Source: Gammaproteobacteria bacterium
Lineage (GTDB): Bacteria > Pseudomonadota > Gammaproteobacteria > Chromatiales > Chromatiaceae
Reading direction: 5' to 3'
Assembly: GCA_021773975.1 (NCBI GenBank)
Contig: JAJFJN010000108.1
Location: 1-52,016, forward strand
Length of the DNA stretch: 52,016 nucleotides
The notes beneath the pieces were generated by a model, which saw only the letters and a program-made list of their open reading frames with translations, ran no database searches and was not told the origin of the DNA. Below, piece by piece: positions 8,317 through 15,604 of the stretch; position 1 is the first letter of the stretch; each line of letters starts with the position of its first letter. The position numbers and the translations under genes were made by a program.

Positions 8317-8409
8317 GTGGGTAACAATAGCGCAGATATTCTAGTGCAGCAAGAAGAAAATCTAGTTCCTATTCTTTTTCGTCTAGAAAATAATCTAGCA
8401 TAGCGTTAA
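8317..8409. promoter_or_regulatory. ner/repressor divergent control region with phased TCTAG sites
   Basis: This interval separates the diverging ner and repressor genes. TCTAG occurs at 8340-8344, 8361-8365, 8382-8386 and 8394-8398. The first three are exactly 21 bases apart, two helical turns, so they face the same side of the DNA. A candidate early promoter reads on the minus strand as TTGCTG (8352-8347), 17 bases, TATTGT (8329-8324). The first TCTAG site falls within its spacer, so a protein bound there would block it. The identity of the binding protein (repressor or Ner) is not shown by sequence. Confidence 0.6.
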
Positions 8410-8931
8410 GTGATTGATATGAAAGATAAAAAAACAGCATCGGAACAGCATATTGAGAATCGGAACTCGGTTCCGATTCTTGCATCTGGAATCGGAACTA
8501 GAATTTCTGAGGCAGCAAGCAAGGTGGGGACTAGAAAAAGTGCTGCTATTGCTGCTGGCGTATCTTCAGATACATTGCAGCGTTATATTAGTGAAGGGGT
8601 GAAGCCATCCTTTGAACCACTGGTTGGTTTGGCTCGGGCGGCAGGGGTATCACTGGAGTGGCTTGCTACAGGCGAAGAGCCTCTGAGGAACCCAGTTCAC
8701 GAACCACCTGCTGATCATCAAGTTTCAGAAAGCGAGTTCGATAAGATACTAGAGAAGGTTGAAAATGCGGTTGTTATTATTGAGTCCGCTCTTAAAAAGC
8801 GGGGGGCGAGTATGTCGCCCGAAAAGAAAGGGAAGTTAGCAGCCATGTGTGTTGACTACCTTTATGACCTTCCTGAAGATGAAAAACCAGACACAGCCAA
8901 GATTCTCCGGCTTGTAAAGTTCGGAACATGA
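8410..8931 (+). CDS. phage repressor, XRE-type HTH (Mu c analogue)
   Basis: The product (173 aa from ATG 8410, or 170 aa from ATG 8419) has a Cro/CI-type HTH at about residues 30-95: GIGTRISEAASKVGTRKSAA, 'GVSSDTLQRYISEGVKPSFE' and 'VSLEWLATGEEPL', the usual ending of this domain. The C-terminal half is helical (ESEFDKILEKVENAVVIIES) and lacks a LexA-type Ser/Lys self-cleavage motif. It is transcribed away from ner and the transposase operon, as expected for the lysogeny repressor of a Mu-like phage. The first 27 residues show no domain and are encoded by the TCGGAAC repeat block. No clear Shine-Dalgarno is present. Confidence 0.85.
   Translation: MIDMKDKKTASEQHIENRNSVPILASGIGTRISEAASKVGTRKSAAIAAGVSSDTLQRYISEGVKPSFEPLVGLARAAGVSLEWLATGEEPLRNPVHEPPADHQVSESEFDKILEKVENAVVIIESALKKRGASMSPEKKGKLAAMCVDYLYDLPEDEKPDTAKILRLVKFGT
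8439..8498. repeat. TCGGAAC operator-like repeats within the repressor gene
   Basis: ATCGGAAC occurs in direct orientation at 8439-8446, 8459-8466 and 8491-8498, and inverted at 8470-8477. The two central copies form a perfect palindrome with 11-base arms (8456-8466 and 8470-8480) and a 3-base centre; the arm is AGAATCGGAAC. The repeats lie in codons of a non-conserved N-terminal tail ahead of the HTH domain of the repressor. This is the pattern of a dimeric protein's binding site and could be an autoregulatory operator. Confidence 0.6.
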
Positions 8932-8944
8932 CTATCACTAGGAT

Positions 8945-9349
8945 ATGCCGCCTGACGCAATATCTCAGGATGAGACCACCCAGGAAAGACTCCAGCAGAC
9001 AATCCAAGATGTAGCTCTTGGGTTGAAGGTCGCACTTGACCGTTCGCCACGTACAATAAGTGACCAGAATTATGCGGAACTAGTTGGCAAATTAAGTGTG
9101 CTTTATTTCACAGAAAATACTAATAATACTTCTATACTCAGTAGGGTTATATCATTAATAATTAATAAAAAAGGTGAAGGGATGAGTGGTAAGGAATTGG
9201 AGTTAAAAGACTTTTTAGATAATTCTCTAGATGAAAATAATAATAAACCCCATGCTTTGCAATTTAATGTATCTGATGGCGGCTCTATTCAAATAGAGCA
9301 ATTTATTTTGCAGCAGCACGTTCATAAGACTGAAAATAAAAACGATTAA
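8945..9349 (+). CDS. uncharacterised protein in prophage accessory region, 134 aa
   Basis: The product begins MPPDAISQDETTQERLQQTI, has a helical N-terminal half and a more variable, Asn-rich C-terminal half ending 'QIEQFILQQHVHKTENKND'. No membrane segment, signal peptide or metal motif is visible. It follows the repressor by 13 bases and precedes the superinfection-immunity-like gene by 18 bases on the same strand, so all three probably share the prophage-expressed transcript. Its base composition is notably A/T-rich in the second half, unlike flanking host genes. I do not recognise a family; a role in lysogenic conversion or phage exclusion is inferred from position. Confidence 0.65.
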   Translation: MPPDAISQDETTQERLQQTIQDVALGLKVALDRSPRTISDQNYAELVGKLSVLYFTENTNNTSILSRVISLIINKKGEGMSGKELELKDFLDNSLDENNNKPHALQFNVSDGGSIQIEQFILQQHVHKTENKND

Positions 9350-9367
9350 ATTTGGAGGGGAAGCATC

Positions 9368-9832
9368 ATGAAGATGACCCAATGCCCAGGGTGTGGCGCG
9401 CGAATGCCTGTTCTAATGAGTTATTGCACTAAGTGTGGTGAGCCGATTGCGGCTCGTACGATGAAAAAACCACCACCACTGCCTGGCGTTGGCTCTGTAT
9501 TAAAGGTAAGCAGAGAGATACCCTGTTCATCGTCCCATAGAGCGCTACCATTATTATTAACTATTTGCGCTATGCTTTTTGCTTATTTAGTAATAGATGC
9601 ACCAAACGGTGGGCGCGGCACCATTTTTGCCGGGGGACTGATGACTGTTGCAGGCGTGTTTATTTATTTTTTACCATCATTTATTGCTGATAAGCGTAAT
9701 CATCATAACAAGTCACCCATCTTTCTAATAAATCTTCTATTAGGGTGGTCGTTTCTTGGATGGCTGGCTGCTCTGGTTTGGTCGGTATCGGCAGTTAAAC
9801 CCAATAATAATGGTGTCTTAACTAGTGATTAA
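9368..9832 (+). CDS. zinc-ribbon and superinfection-immunity (T4 Imm-like) membrane protein
   Basis: GGAGGGG stands seven bases before the ATG. The N-terminus is a zinc ribbon with CPGC at residues 6-9 and CTKC at 19-22, followed by a Pro-rich linker. From about residue 57 there are three to four hydrophobic segments. The last block, YFLPSFIADKRNHHNKSPIF followed by 'LINLLLGWSFLGWLAALVW', is the signature of the T4 superinfection-immunity (Imm) family: a polar K/R/H segment then a membrane helix with LGWxxxGW. T4 Imm blocks DNA entry of later phages at the inner membrane. The gene follows the repressor on the same strand and should be expressed in the lysogen. The activity is inferred from family; some Imm-family proteins are ordinary membrane proteins. 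Confidence 0.8.
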   Translation: MKMTQCPGCGARMPVLMSYCTKCGEPIAARTMKKPPPLPGVGSVLKVSREIPCSSSHRALPLLLTICAMLFAYLVIDAPNGGRGTIFAGGLMTVAGVFIYFLPSFIADKRNHHNKSPIFLINLLLGWSFLGWLAALVWSVSAVKPNNNGVLTSD

Positions 9833-9907
9833 ACTATTTGCATTTCAAGTGTCGAAAACTGGGGTTATTGCCAAATCCATGCTTTTTGTCGCAATTTGTC
9901 TTTTTCT

Positions 9908-10267
9908 TTAATCAGCGGTTAAATTGGCTCTAACCCATTGCCCCTGGTTTCCCGTTACACCTAATGCGTGATTTTGAATTTGGATTATTATTTCAGCTTC
10001 TCGCGCCTTTAAATCTGACAGCTCTTCAAATAAGCTTAAAAGATCAACATCACCTTTAACCATAAACTCTCGATCTATTCCCCGCGCCTTGTCTTCTTCC
10101 TCAAGCCGCATAGCAAAGCGGTTTAGAGCTGATTTAGTGATATCGTAACCCAGGTTATTTAGCCAAGCTGTTAAACCTAATTGCGTGTCTGTCTGTGCAC
10201 GTAAACGTCGTTTCAGTTCAATACGCACATCAAGCGGAAGCTTGCTTAATGATGATAATCTAGCCAT
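9908..10267 (-). CDS. DUF3486 (Mu gp27-like) protein outside its usual place
   Basis: The 119-aa product starts MARLSSLSKLPLDVRIELKR, then 'LGLTAWLNNLGYDITKSALN' and 'RFAMRLEEEDKARG', the pattern of the Mu gp27 family, whose members include predicted small terminase-associated proteins. An AAGGGAA is well spaced before ATG 10267. In Mu the gp27 gene is in the late region next to the portal and terminase genes; here it is alone near the presumed left end, on the opposite side of the repressor. It may be a regulator derived from that HTH-like family or a remnant of another Mu-like phage. The C-terminus is shorter than in full gp27 proteins. Confidence 0.75.
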   Translation of the reverse strand: MARLSSLSKLPLDVRIELKRRLRAQTDTQLGLTAWLNNLGYDITKSALNRFAMRLEEEDKARGIDREFMVKGDVDLLSLFEELSDLKAREAEIIIQIQNHALGVTGNQGQWVRANLTAD

Positions 10268-10368
10268 TTACCATTCCCTTGAATTCCCATAATTATGATC
10301 ATATCGGGAAAACTCATCCCATTAAAGTCCAATTTATCTCGATTTATCCCGCATCCCTTTTATTCGCA
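10268..10368. other. candidate prophage left end (terminal repeat region)
   Basis: Read on the minus strand from 10368 the sequence begins TGCGAATAAAAGGGATGCGG and contains GATAAAT twice, GGGAT three times and CGGGA-type inverted pieces down to 10300. Mu-family ends start with TG and carry several transposase sites. The bases beyond (10369 onward) lead into integrase remnants, consistent with a junction near here. No target duplication can be tested because the other phage end is outside the window, so this is a hypothesis. Confidence 0.3.
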
Positions 10369-10429
10369 TACTAAGTGTCTCCCTACATACCTGCGTATTC
10401 ATTATTCCAGCGCAGTACGTGAAGAATGG

Positions 10430-10560
10430 GAATGAACGGCTTATCATGCTGAGCAGCGCATGATTGCACACAGAAAGGAAGCTGGATTACCCCAAGCCAG
10501 AGGGCATAATCTAAAGCACACCTTTGGCCGCCGTTTGCGTACTGCTGGAGAAGAAGGAGT
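10430..10560 (+). pseudogene. tyrosine integrase C-terminal fossil beside tRNA-Phe
   Basis: In frame from about 10460 the sequence encodes MIAHRKEAGLPQARGHNLKH then TFGRRLRTAGEEGV. This matches the catalytic HxLKHTFGRRLRAAGV block of phage-type tyrosine recombinases. Just upstream the match continues in another frame (a short 'RMNGL' piece near 10430), so at least one frameshift is present, and no intact N- or C-terminal domain remains. It points towards the 3' end of the tRNA-Phe gene about 120 bases away, the usual arrangement for elements integrated in a tRNA. It is a relic of an older island, not part of the Mu-like phage. Confidence 0.7.
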
Positions 10561-10606
10561 ATGTGATCGCGGGCAAGGAAAACCCGAACTAGTAGTATTG
10601 CGGAGA

Positions 10607-10632
10607 CTTTGCGTGAGCTAGCTCACGCAAAG
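10607..10632. repeat. 26-bp perfect palindrome
   Basis: The arms CTTTGCGTGAGC (10607-10618) and GCTCACGCAAAG (10621-10632) flank a central TA, so the full 26 bases are self-complementary with no loop. It lies between the integrase fossil and the 3' end of tRNA-Phe. No T-run follows on either strand, which argues against a terminator. It may be a protein-binding or recombination site left by the integrated element. Confidence 0.7.
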
Positions 10633-10678
10633 AGGATAACTTACAAAACCCAAAACAATCGTAAGCTATTGATATATA

Positions 10679-10754
10679 TGGTGGCCAGGGACAGAATCGA
10701 ACTGCCGACACGGGGATTTTCAGTCCCCTGCTCTACCGACTGAGCTACCTGGCC
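10679..10754 (-). tRNA. tRNA-Phe (GAA)
   Basis: The minus strand folds as a 76-base tRNA with encoded CCA. The acceptor stem is GGCCAGG/CCTGGCC, the D arm contains TAGCTCAGTCGGTAGAGC, and the anticodon stem GGGGA/TCCCC encloses the loop CTGAAAA with anticodon GAA. The T arm has GGCAGTTCGATTCTGTC. The 3' end faces the integrase fossil and the Mu-like prophage, so this gene is the likely old attachment site. Confidence 0.97.
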
Positions 10755-10826
10755 GAAATGAAGGGCGTATTAGACCGGCATGACGCGCCTACGTCAAGTA
10801 GGCAGGCGCACCAATTTGAAAAAAGA

Positions 10827-11081
10827 TTACTCTACCAGCAGTGCTGTGCCTGTGCCGAAGAAAAACTGCTCCATATGATCTTCAACAAACTTGCGGGCTT
10901 TGGGGTCTGTTGGGTTAATACGGTTCTCGTTGATTATTTTGGTCTGCTGCGTCATCCACAGCTGCCAGCCCTCTTTTGAGACATTTTCAAAGATACGCTT
11001 GCCCAGATCACCTGGATATGGAGGGCGATCAAGTCCTTCTGCTTCGCACTTTAGCTTTACACAATTTACAGTCCGGCTCAT
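10827..11081 (-). CDS. yggX: YggX, probable Fe(2+)/Fe-S trafficking and oxidative protection protein
   Basis: The 84-aa product (MSRTVNCVKLKCEAEGLDRP... PYPGDLGKRI) matches YggX in length and sequence: the early Cys at residue 7, 'GLDRPPYPGDLG', 'WQLWMTQQTKIINENRINP' and a short tail. YggX protects Fe-S clusters from oxidation in enteric bacteria. It lies 10 bases downstream of mutY in the same direction, the common gammaproteobacterial pair; MutY is itself a 4Fe-4S enzyme. Confidence 0.95.
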   Translation of the reverse strand: MSRTVNCVKLKCEAEGLDRPPYPGDLGKRIFENVSKEGWQLWMTQQTKIINENRINPTDPKARKFVEDHMEQFFFGTGTALLVE

Positions 11082-11091
11082 GGGTCTCTCC

Positions 11092-12171
11092 TCATGATTT
11101 ATCTTGAATTTCTTTAATCAGACGCGCTACCGGGGCAGCCAGGCCACATGCGTCAGGGTGTGCAGGGTTATACCAGAGTCGGCGGCCGGCTTCCATAACC
11201 AGATCTATTTGCGCTACTTGGATCTCCAGTGGGGTGATATCCAAATGGAAGTGAGAAAAGGTATGCCGCCTGACGGGCCAGCTTGATTTGAGTTGCCCTG
11301 ACAGACCCAGCTTTTCACGACACCACTGTTCTGCCTGGTCTTCAGCTGGGCACTCTGGCAATGACCAAAGCCCACCCCAGATACCGCTCGGTGGACGCTG
11401 CTCTAACATGATCTCACCCGCTCTATTTACTAAAATCAGCAAACATGTAGTGCGTACCGGCACTGTTTTTCGTGGCTTGGGGGCGGGGTAATCTCTCTCT
11501 TTACCCTGAGCATGGGCTTGGCATATCTTCTTCAAAGGGCATTCTGTGCATTGTGGTTTCGTGCGGGTGCAGACCAATGATCCCAGGTCCATCATGCCTT
11601 GGTTATAATCAGCCACTCGCTCATTGGGTGTGTAGCGCTCAGCAAGCTGCCAGAGCTGCTTTTGCACTTTTGCCTGCCCTGACCATCCGGTTATCGCAAA
11701 ACAACGCGCCAGCACCCGCTTAACGTTGCCATCGAGAATAGCATGCCGCTGCCCAGCACCTAATGACAGTATCGCTCCAGCCGTGGAGCAACCAATGCCT
11801 GGCAGTGCCAAAACCTGATCAAACTCAAGTGGAAATACACCTGCATATTCATCCCGTACCTGCTGAGCTGCTCGGTGTAAATTGCGTGCCCGTGCGTAAT
11901 ATCCCAAGCCAGACCAATGATGCAGCACATCATCAATAGTGGCATTGGCTAATGATTCCACATTGGGAAAACTTCGTATGAAGCGTTCAAAATAGGGGAT
12001 AACGGTTGCGACCTGGGTCTGCTGCAACATAATCTCTGAAAGCCAAACCGGGTAAGGGTGTTGCTGTTGCCAGGGCAGCTCTTTTCGCCCGTGGCAATCA
12101 AACCAGCTCAGCAGCGCTTGAGAGAAATCACCCTTGGTTGAACTGGTTTTAGCTGCTTTTTTAAAAGCTAT
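11092..12171 (-). CDS. mutY: A/G-specific adenine glycosylase MutY (non-canonical start)
   Basis: MutY removes adenine paired with 8-oxoguanine. The first ATG in frame (12030) begins [14 protein letters not shown], but homology to MutY clearly extends upstream in the same frame: [20 protein letters not shown] and 'PYPVWLSEI', which includes the catalytic Glu just before that Met. The helix-hairpin-helix and catalytic Asp region is [14 protein letters not shown] ... LDGNVKRV, the 4Fe-4S ligands are C-x6-C-x2-C-x5-C ([17 protein letters not shown]), and the C-terminal NUDIX-like domain has '[12 protein letters not shown]'. Upstream to the in-frame TAA there is no ATG, GTG or TTG. An ATA at 12171 overlapping the asmA-like TAG stop, with AAGGA eight bases before it, is the best candidate start. 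Confidence 0.9.
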   Translation of the reverse strand: MAFKKAAKTSSTKGDFSQALLSWFDCHGRKELPWQQQHPYPVWLSEIMLQQTQVATVIPYFERFIRSFPNVESLANATIDDVLHHWSGLGYYARARNLHRAAQQVRDEYAGVFPLEFDQVLALPGIGCSTAGAILSLGAGQRHAILDGNVKRVLARCFAITGWSGQAKVQKQLWQLAERYTPNERVADYNQGMMDLGSLVCTRTKPQCTECPLKKICQAHAQGKERDYPAPKPRKTVPVRTTCLLILVNRAGEIMLEQRPPSGIWGGLWSLPECPAEDQAEQWCREKLGLSGQLKSSWPVRRHTFSHFHLDITPLEIQVAQIDLVMEAGRRLWYNPAHPDACGLAAPVARLIKEIQDKS

Positions 12172-14345
12172 CGGAACAATCCTTTTAACTTATCTTTTAA
12201 GGCATCAGGCAGTTTGCCTTTCAGTTTTTCTTCAATCTTTTGTTCTACCTTTCCCGCCACCATTCGCTTTGCCAGTTCATCCATATTTGGTTTTACTTTT
12301 GGGTTTGCAAAAGAACCCGTTATTTTGACTGGCACAGGCACTCCCAGGAGGTCTTTTATATCCTTGCTGCCCTGCCCTTCCATTGACTCTACTATGGTTG
12401 TAGTTAAATTATAATCCAACTGCTCTTTTATTAGATTAACCTGCCCTTTGCCATCTACACGTAAAAAAGGCGATTTGGCTGATAAATCTTTATTCACCAG
12501 AATACCCTTGGTGATAACAGCTGTTCCTCCCAGTTCACTAAAGTCCGTCTCTGGCTTATCACTTGCAGGGGGTACTGGTTTGCCTTTTATTTTCGCCCAG
12601 GTTTCACGAATGGTTTGGGCTAGATCAATGCCTTTCACAGCGCCCTTTTCAAAGCGAAATCCAATGTCACCATTGAGATTGCGACGAAAGGCTTGCTCTG
12701 TATTACCCCGTGTTTTTAGATTGGCGTTAAAGCGCCCCACACCACGCAACCGACCATCACCCGTAAGATCCTGCAACAATGGTTCTGCCTGTATATTGCT
12801 TACCTGTTTTGTAATCTGTAGCAGTGGCTCTTTGCCTCTAACATCTATTTTCACTTCACCTTGAAGGTTACCCTGGTAGAAAGATTTAACCTGCTGCCCT
12901 ACTTGAATATGCCCATCTTTGGCTTTGACCTTCAGTTCAGCATCTTCAACCAGCAGCTTCTTCACTGTTAGGCGACCAATACGGAAAATACCATTGATAT
13001 CAAGTTGGCGTAACAGCTTAACGGGCAGCAGTTCAACCTCAGGCTGCATGCCCGGTTTTGCAGTTGCAGCCGGTGCTTTAGTTGGCGGTGTTACCACACC
13101 CTCAGCTTTGACAGGCACGGCCTCATCTGCCGGTGGCGGTAGATATCGATCCAAGTCAATCGCATCAACACTGAGGTCAAAACCAATAGCAGGCATTTCT
13201 GCTGCTAGATTATTTACCTTTATATTTCCTGTGAGATTTGAATCATCCAACTTCAATGTGAGCTTTTTCAGATCCAGATTCTTAGGGGTTCCAGCTAGCT
13301 GCAACGCCAACGCTACGCTAGTCAGCACGGTTGCATCAGCGGTGACAGGCATAGGCAAATCATGCTGTGTAAGCCAATCTCGCAGGTTTACATCTGCCAG
13401 CTTCAGCTCTCCATTGAATGCAGGGTCATTAGACAAGTCAGTTGCTGCAAGGTCACCACTCAGTGCCAGGCCATTCAAATTCAGCTGCAAGCCATTAAGC
13501 TTTAGATGCTGTGTTAACAGATTCAGTGCCAGCCCTGTCTCCAGTTTGAGTTTCACAGGCTTGCCATTTAATACTTCGCTTTTGGCATCTACACTCAATA
13601 TCAACTTACTAATATCAAGCTGATCCAGCTCTGCACTTAGTTGTGGACTGCCACTCAGTTGAATATTAGCTTTAACAGCTGGTGTTTGATTATCTACAAC
13701 AAAGCTCAATTCCAAGTCTATTGGCTGGCCTGGCATGATCATGCCAACCTGTAGGTTAAGCTGCTGAATACTCACCTGTTGGCCGCTGCTATCATCACGC
13801 CAACTGACATTGGCATTAGAGACCGTAACCCCGCCCACGGCTAATCCCGCCAGCGGCATGGCTGCCTTTGAATCTGATGCTGTGGTTGTTTTGGATGAGC
13901 TTCGTTCTACTTTGGTTTTATGCTCATAGCTCTGTTTTTTATCTGCACCCGCCAGATCACTCCAGTTTGTGCTGCCATCTTTTGCTTTAGCCAGATTAAG
14001 CACCAATCCATCCAATAAGACGGTATCCACCTCAACTTGCTTGCTCAGTAGCGGCATCAATTGAACCCGAACCGCTGCTTGCTTAATGGATACAAAAGGC
14101 GCATCACCAAACCCTTTGGCATTGCTTAATTTAAGCTCGCCCAACTCCAAGCCCAACCGAGGAAAAACAGAGAGCGAGATCTCTCCATTGATTTGAAGAT
14201 CACGCCCTGTCGCCTCTTTTACTTTATCTACTATTTCATCCCGGTAATCATTGGGATCAATTACCAGTGGCGCAATAATTACAACTGCCACAACCAACAC
14301 AATCACTAAACCCAATAATCCAGCTAAAGCTTTTAGGATCTTCAC
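12168..14345 (-). CDS. AsmA family protein
   Basis: The 725-aa product has an N-terminal membrane anchor ([20 protein letters not shown], about residues 7-26) followed by the AsmA opening '[20 protein letters not shown]' and '[20 protein letters not shown]'. The rest is long beta-rich repeats and a C-terminal AsmA domain with '[16 protein letters not shown]' and '[10 protein letters not shown]'. AsmA-like proteins are large periplasmic bridges thought to carry phospholipids or help outer-membrane assembly. The start is GTG with GGGGA about eight bases upstream. A Pro/Ala/Lys-rich linker (about residues 408-430) splits the two halves. It is directly upstream of mutY and overlaps its presumed start. 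Confidence 0.9.
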   Translation of the reverse strand: MKILKALAGLLGLVIVLVVAVVIIAPLVIDPNDYRDEIVDKVKEATGRDLQINGEISLSVFPRLGLELGELKLSNAKGFGDAPFVSIKQAAVRVQLMPLLSKQVEVDTVLLDGLVLNLAKAKDGSTNWSDLAGADKKQSYEHKTKVERSSSKTTTASDSKAAMPLAGLAVGGVTVSNANVSWRDDSSGQQVSIQQLNLQVGMIMPGQPIDLELSFVVDNQTPAVKANIQLSGSPQLSAELDQLDISKLILSVDAKSEVLNGKPVKLKLETGLALNLLTQHLKLNGLQLNLNGLALSGDLAATDLSNDPAFNGELKLADVNLRDWLTQHDLPMPVTADATVLTSVALALQLAGTPKNLDLKKLTLKLDDSNLTGNIKVNNLAAEMPAIGFDLSVDAIDLDRYLPPPADEAVPVKAEGVVTPPTKAPAATAKPGMQPEVELLPVKLLRQLDINGIFRIGRLTVKKLLVEDAELKVKAKDGHIQVGQQVKSFYQGNLQGEVKIDVRGKEPLLQITKQVSNIQAEPLLQDLTGDGRLRGVGRFNANLKTRGNTEQAFRRNLNGDIGFRFEKGAVKGIDLAQTIRETWAKIKGKPVPPASDKPETDFSELGGTAVITKGILVNKDLSAKSPFLRVDGKGQVNLIKEQLDYNLTTTIVESMEGQGSKDIKDLLGVPVPVKITGSFANPKVKPNMDELAKRMVAGKVEQKIEEKLKGKLPDALKDKLKGLFR

Positions 14346-14866
14346 TATGAATGTCCCCTAAGAATCCGATTTAAAATTAGTCCATACTACCTTAGCAAAC
14401 ATCAGCCAAAAATCATTCAAACAACAAGATAAACCATACGATATAGATTAAGGAGTATAGCCTTGCAAAAGGGAGATATTTAAAAGACACGCAAGAAAAA
14501 TATCAAAAGAGAGGATAATAATGAGCAGATAGCAAGAGCAAGAGTTGAATTCACCTCACTGACTTGAAAAGGTGCAGCCGCTTAAGAGGCAGCATCAATT
14601 CCCTCTGAGCGCTTCACGTTACCTTTAAAAACCATCAGAATAACGGCCCTGACGCCCACCCTCTTGAAACCAGCACCGACTCAATCAAGACATCAAATCA
14701 GGGATTTTGATGGCTCACAACACCAAGAACATTTTTTATTGTTGAAGATTACTGCATAAATCTCTTACAAACCAAAATGATATCCCATAAAATCAAATGG
14801 CAACACGTTCTAACCTATGGGTAATTTCAGTATCCAGACTAGTTTATCCGACTTTGGTAACAAATT
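14346..14866. other. 520-bp region without a recognisable gene
   Basis: No open reading frame with a plausible start and ribosome site, no RNA gene and no clear hairpin terminator was seen between the asmA-like and cheX genes. The DNA is A/T-rich. A short AAAGAGAGGATAATAATG near 14505-14522 gives a good ribosome site, but its frame stops after three codons. It presumably holds the diverging promoters of the two flanking genes. Confidence 0.5.
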
Positions 14867-15349
14867 ATGGATGTGCAATTTATAAATCCCGTACTGAAAG
14901 CAACGAATGAAATTTTGCTGACAATGGCAAAACTGGAGGTAAAATTTGGGAATGTCCGAGTAAAAAAACATGATGAAACCGTATCATGCAAGAGCATTAC
15001 AGGTCTGATGAGCATGGCCAGCAAAGATGCCAAGGCATCTATCGCATTAACATTTACAGAACCCGTTATCCTTGAAATTGCCAATAAAATGCTGCCTGAG
15101 AGCAAGCATGCCATAGATGGTATCGTAATAGATCTTGTGGGCGAAATTGCCAATATGGTCATGGGTGGGGCAAAACGTTATTTGGAAGAAGATGGCTACT
15201 CTTTTAATTTAGCCTTCCCCACAATAATTATGGGGTCTGAATACCTGATAGCACACCGGACAACTGCTCCGGTTATTGTATTGCCATTCAAAACACGTAC
15301 AGGTGAGTTTTTTATAGAAGCCAGTTTTGAGCAGATAAAAAAAGCCTAA
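14867..15349 (+). CDS. cheX: CheX-like CheY-P phosphatase
   Basis: The 160-aa product matches CheX/CheC-like phosphatases in length and pattern: MDVQFINPVLKATNEILLTM at the start, the active-site helix 'DLVGEIANMVMGGAKRYL' (about residues 90-107) with the E-x2-N pair, and 'HRTTAPVIVLPFKT' near the end. CheX dephosphorylates CheY-P and, in other proteins, related response regulators. No chemotaxis gene is next to it, so its partner is not evident. It is flanked by a gene-free stretch and a tRNA-Gly gene on the other strand. Confidence 0.88.
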   Translation: MDVQFINPVLKATNEILLTMAKLEVKFGNVRVKKHDETVSCKSITGLMSMASKDAKASIALTFTEPVILEIANKMLPESKHAIDGIVIDLVGEIANMVMGGAKRYLEEDGYSFNLAFPTIIMGSEYLIAHRTTAPVIVLPFKTRTGEFFIEASFEQIKKA

Positions 15350-15392
15350 TAAGCTGTTCCGGGATAAATTCAGAGATACACCTGGTGGGTAG

Positions 15393-15466
15393 TGGAGCGG
15401 GTAGCGGGAGTCGAACCCGCCTCACTAGCTTGGGAAGCTAGGGTAATACCGATATACGATACCCGC
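15393..15466 (-). tRNA. tRNA-Gly (CCC)
   Basis: The minus strand gives a 74-base tRNA with encoded CCA and acceptor stem GCGGGTA/TACCCGC. The anticodon stem CTAGC/GCTAG encloses TTCCCAA, which reads anticodon CCC. The T arm is GGCGGGTTCGACTCCCGCT. It faces cheX convergently. Confidence 0.95.
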
Positions 15467-15604
15467 CTCTGTTCGATTCTATGCCTCAGAAAGCGGATGT
15501 GCAACAGCTAGAGCGCTCTATACATCTAATCTGAAGACGATGACTGAAGGTGCAATTTTAGTGTAGAATCCGCTGCCTACTTGGTCACACCATTGGATTC
15601 TAAG

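Larger units (their letters stand above)
1..10368 (-). mobile_element. Mu-like transposable prophage, partial (left-end/early region)
   Basis: The block contains a MuA-type DDE transposase, a MuB-type AAA ATPase, a Ner-like regulator, GemA/gp16, DUF3164, DUF2786 and DUF3486 (gp27-like) genes, plus a divergent repressor. This is the classic early-region set of Mu-like phages. Early genes read on the minus strand, so the phage left end lies to the right and the late genes (head, tail, lysis) lie beyond the left edge of the window. The right boundary given here is inferred: the minus strand begins TGCGAATAAAAGGG at about 10368 and has A/T-rich GATAAAT repeats just inside it, after which the sequence becomes an integrase fossil and tRNA-Phe. 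The true terminus could be anywhere between about 9835 and 10430. Confidence 0.85.

Noticed and set aside
8324-8352. TTGCTG-17-TATTGT as a firm ner promoter
   Set aside because: It would start transcription almost on the ner ATG, giving a leaderless message; it was kept only as a candidate inside the control-region entry.
9850-9891. Two TGTCG motifs resembling Tn7/Tn5053-type element ends
   Set aside because: They face the wrong way for the right-hand border of this minus-strand element and occur only twice, so they were not called as the terminus; they remain a weak alternative.
12919-13623. 234-codon plus-strand frame inside the asmA-like gene
   Set aside because: It is fully antisense to a well-supported AsmA protein, with Ser-rich composition typical of a shadow frame.
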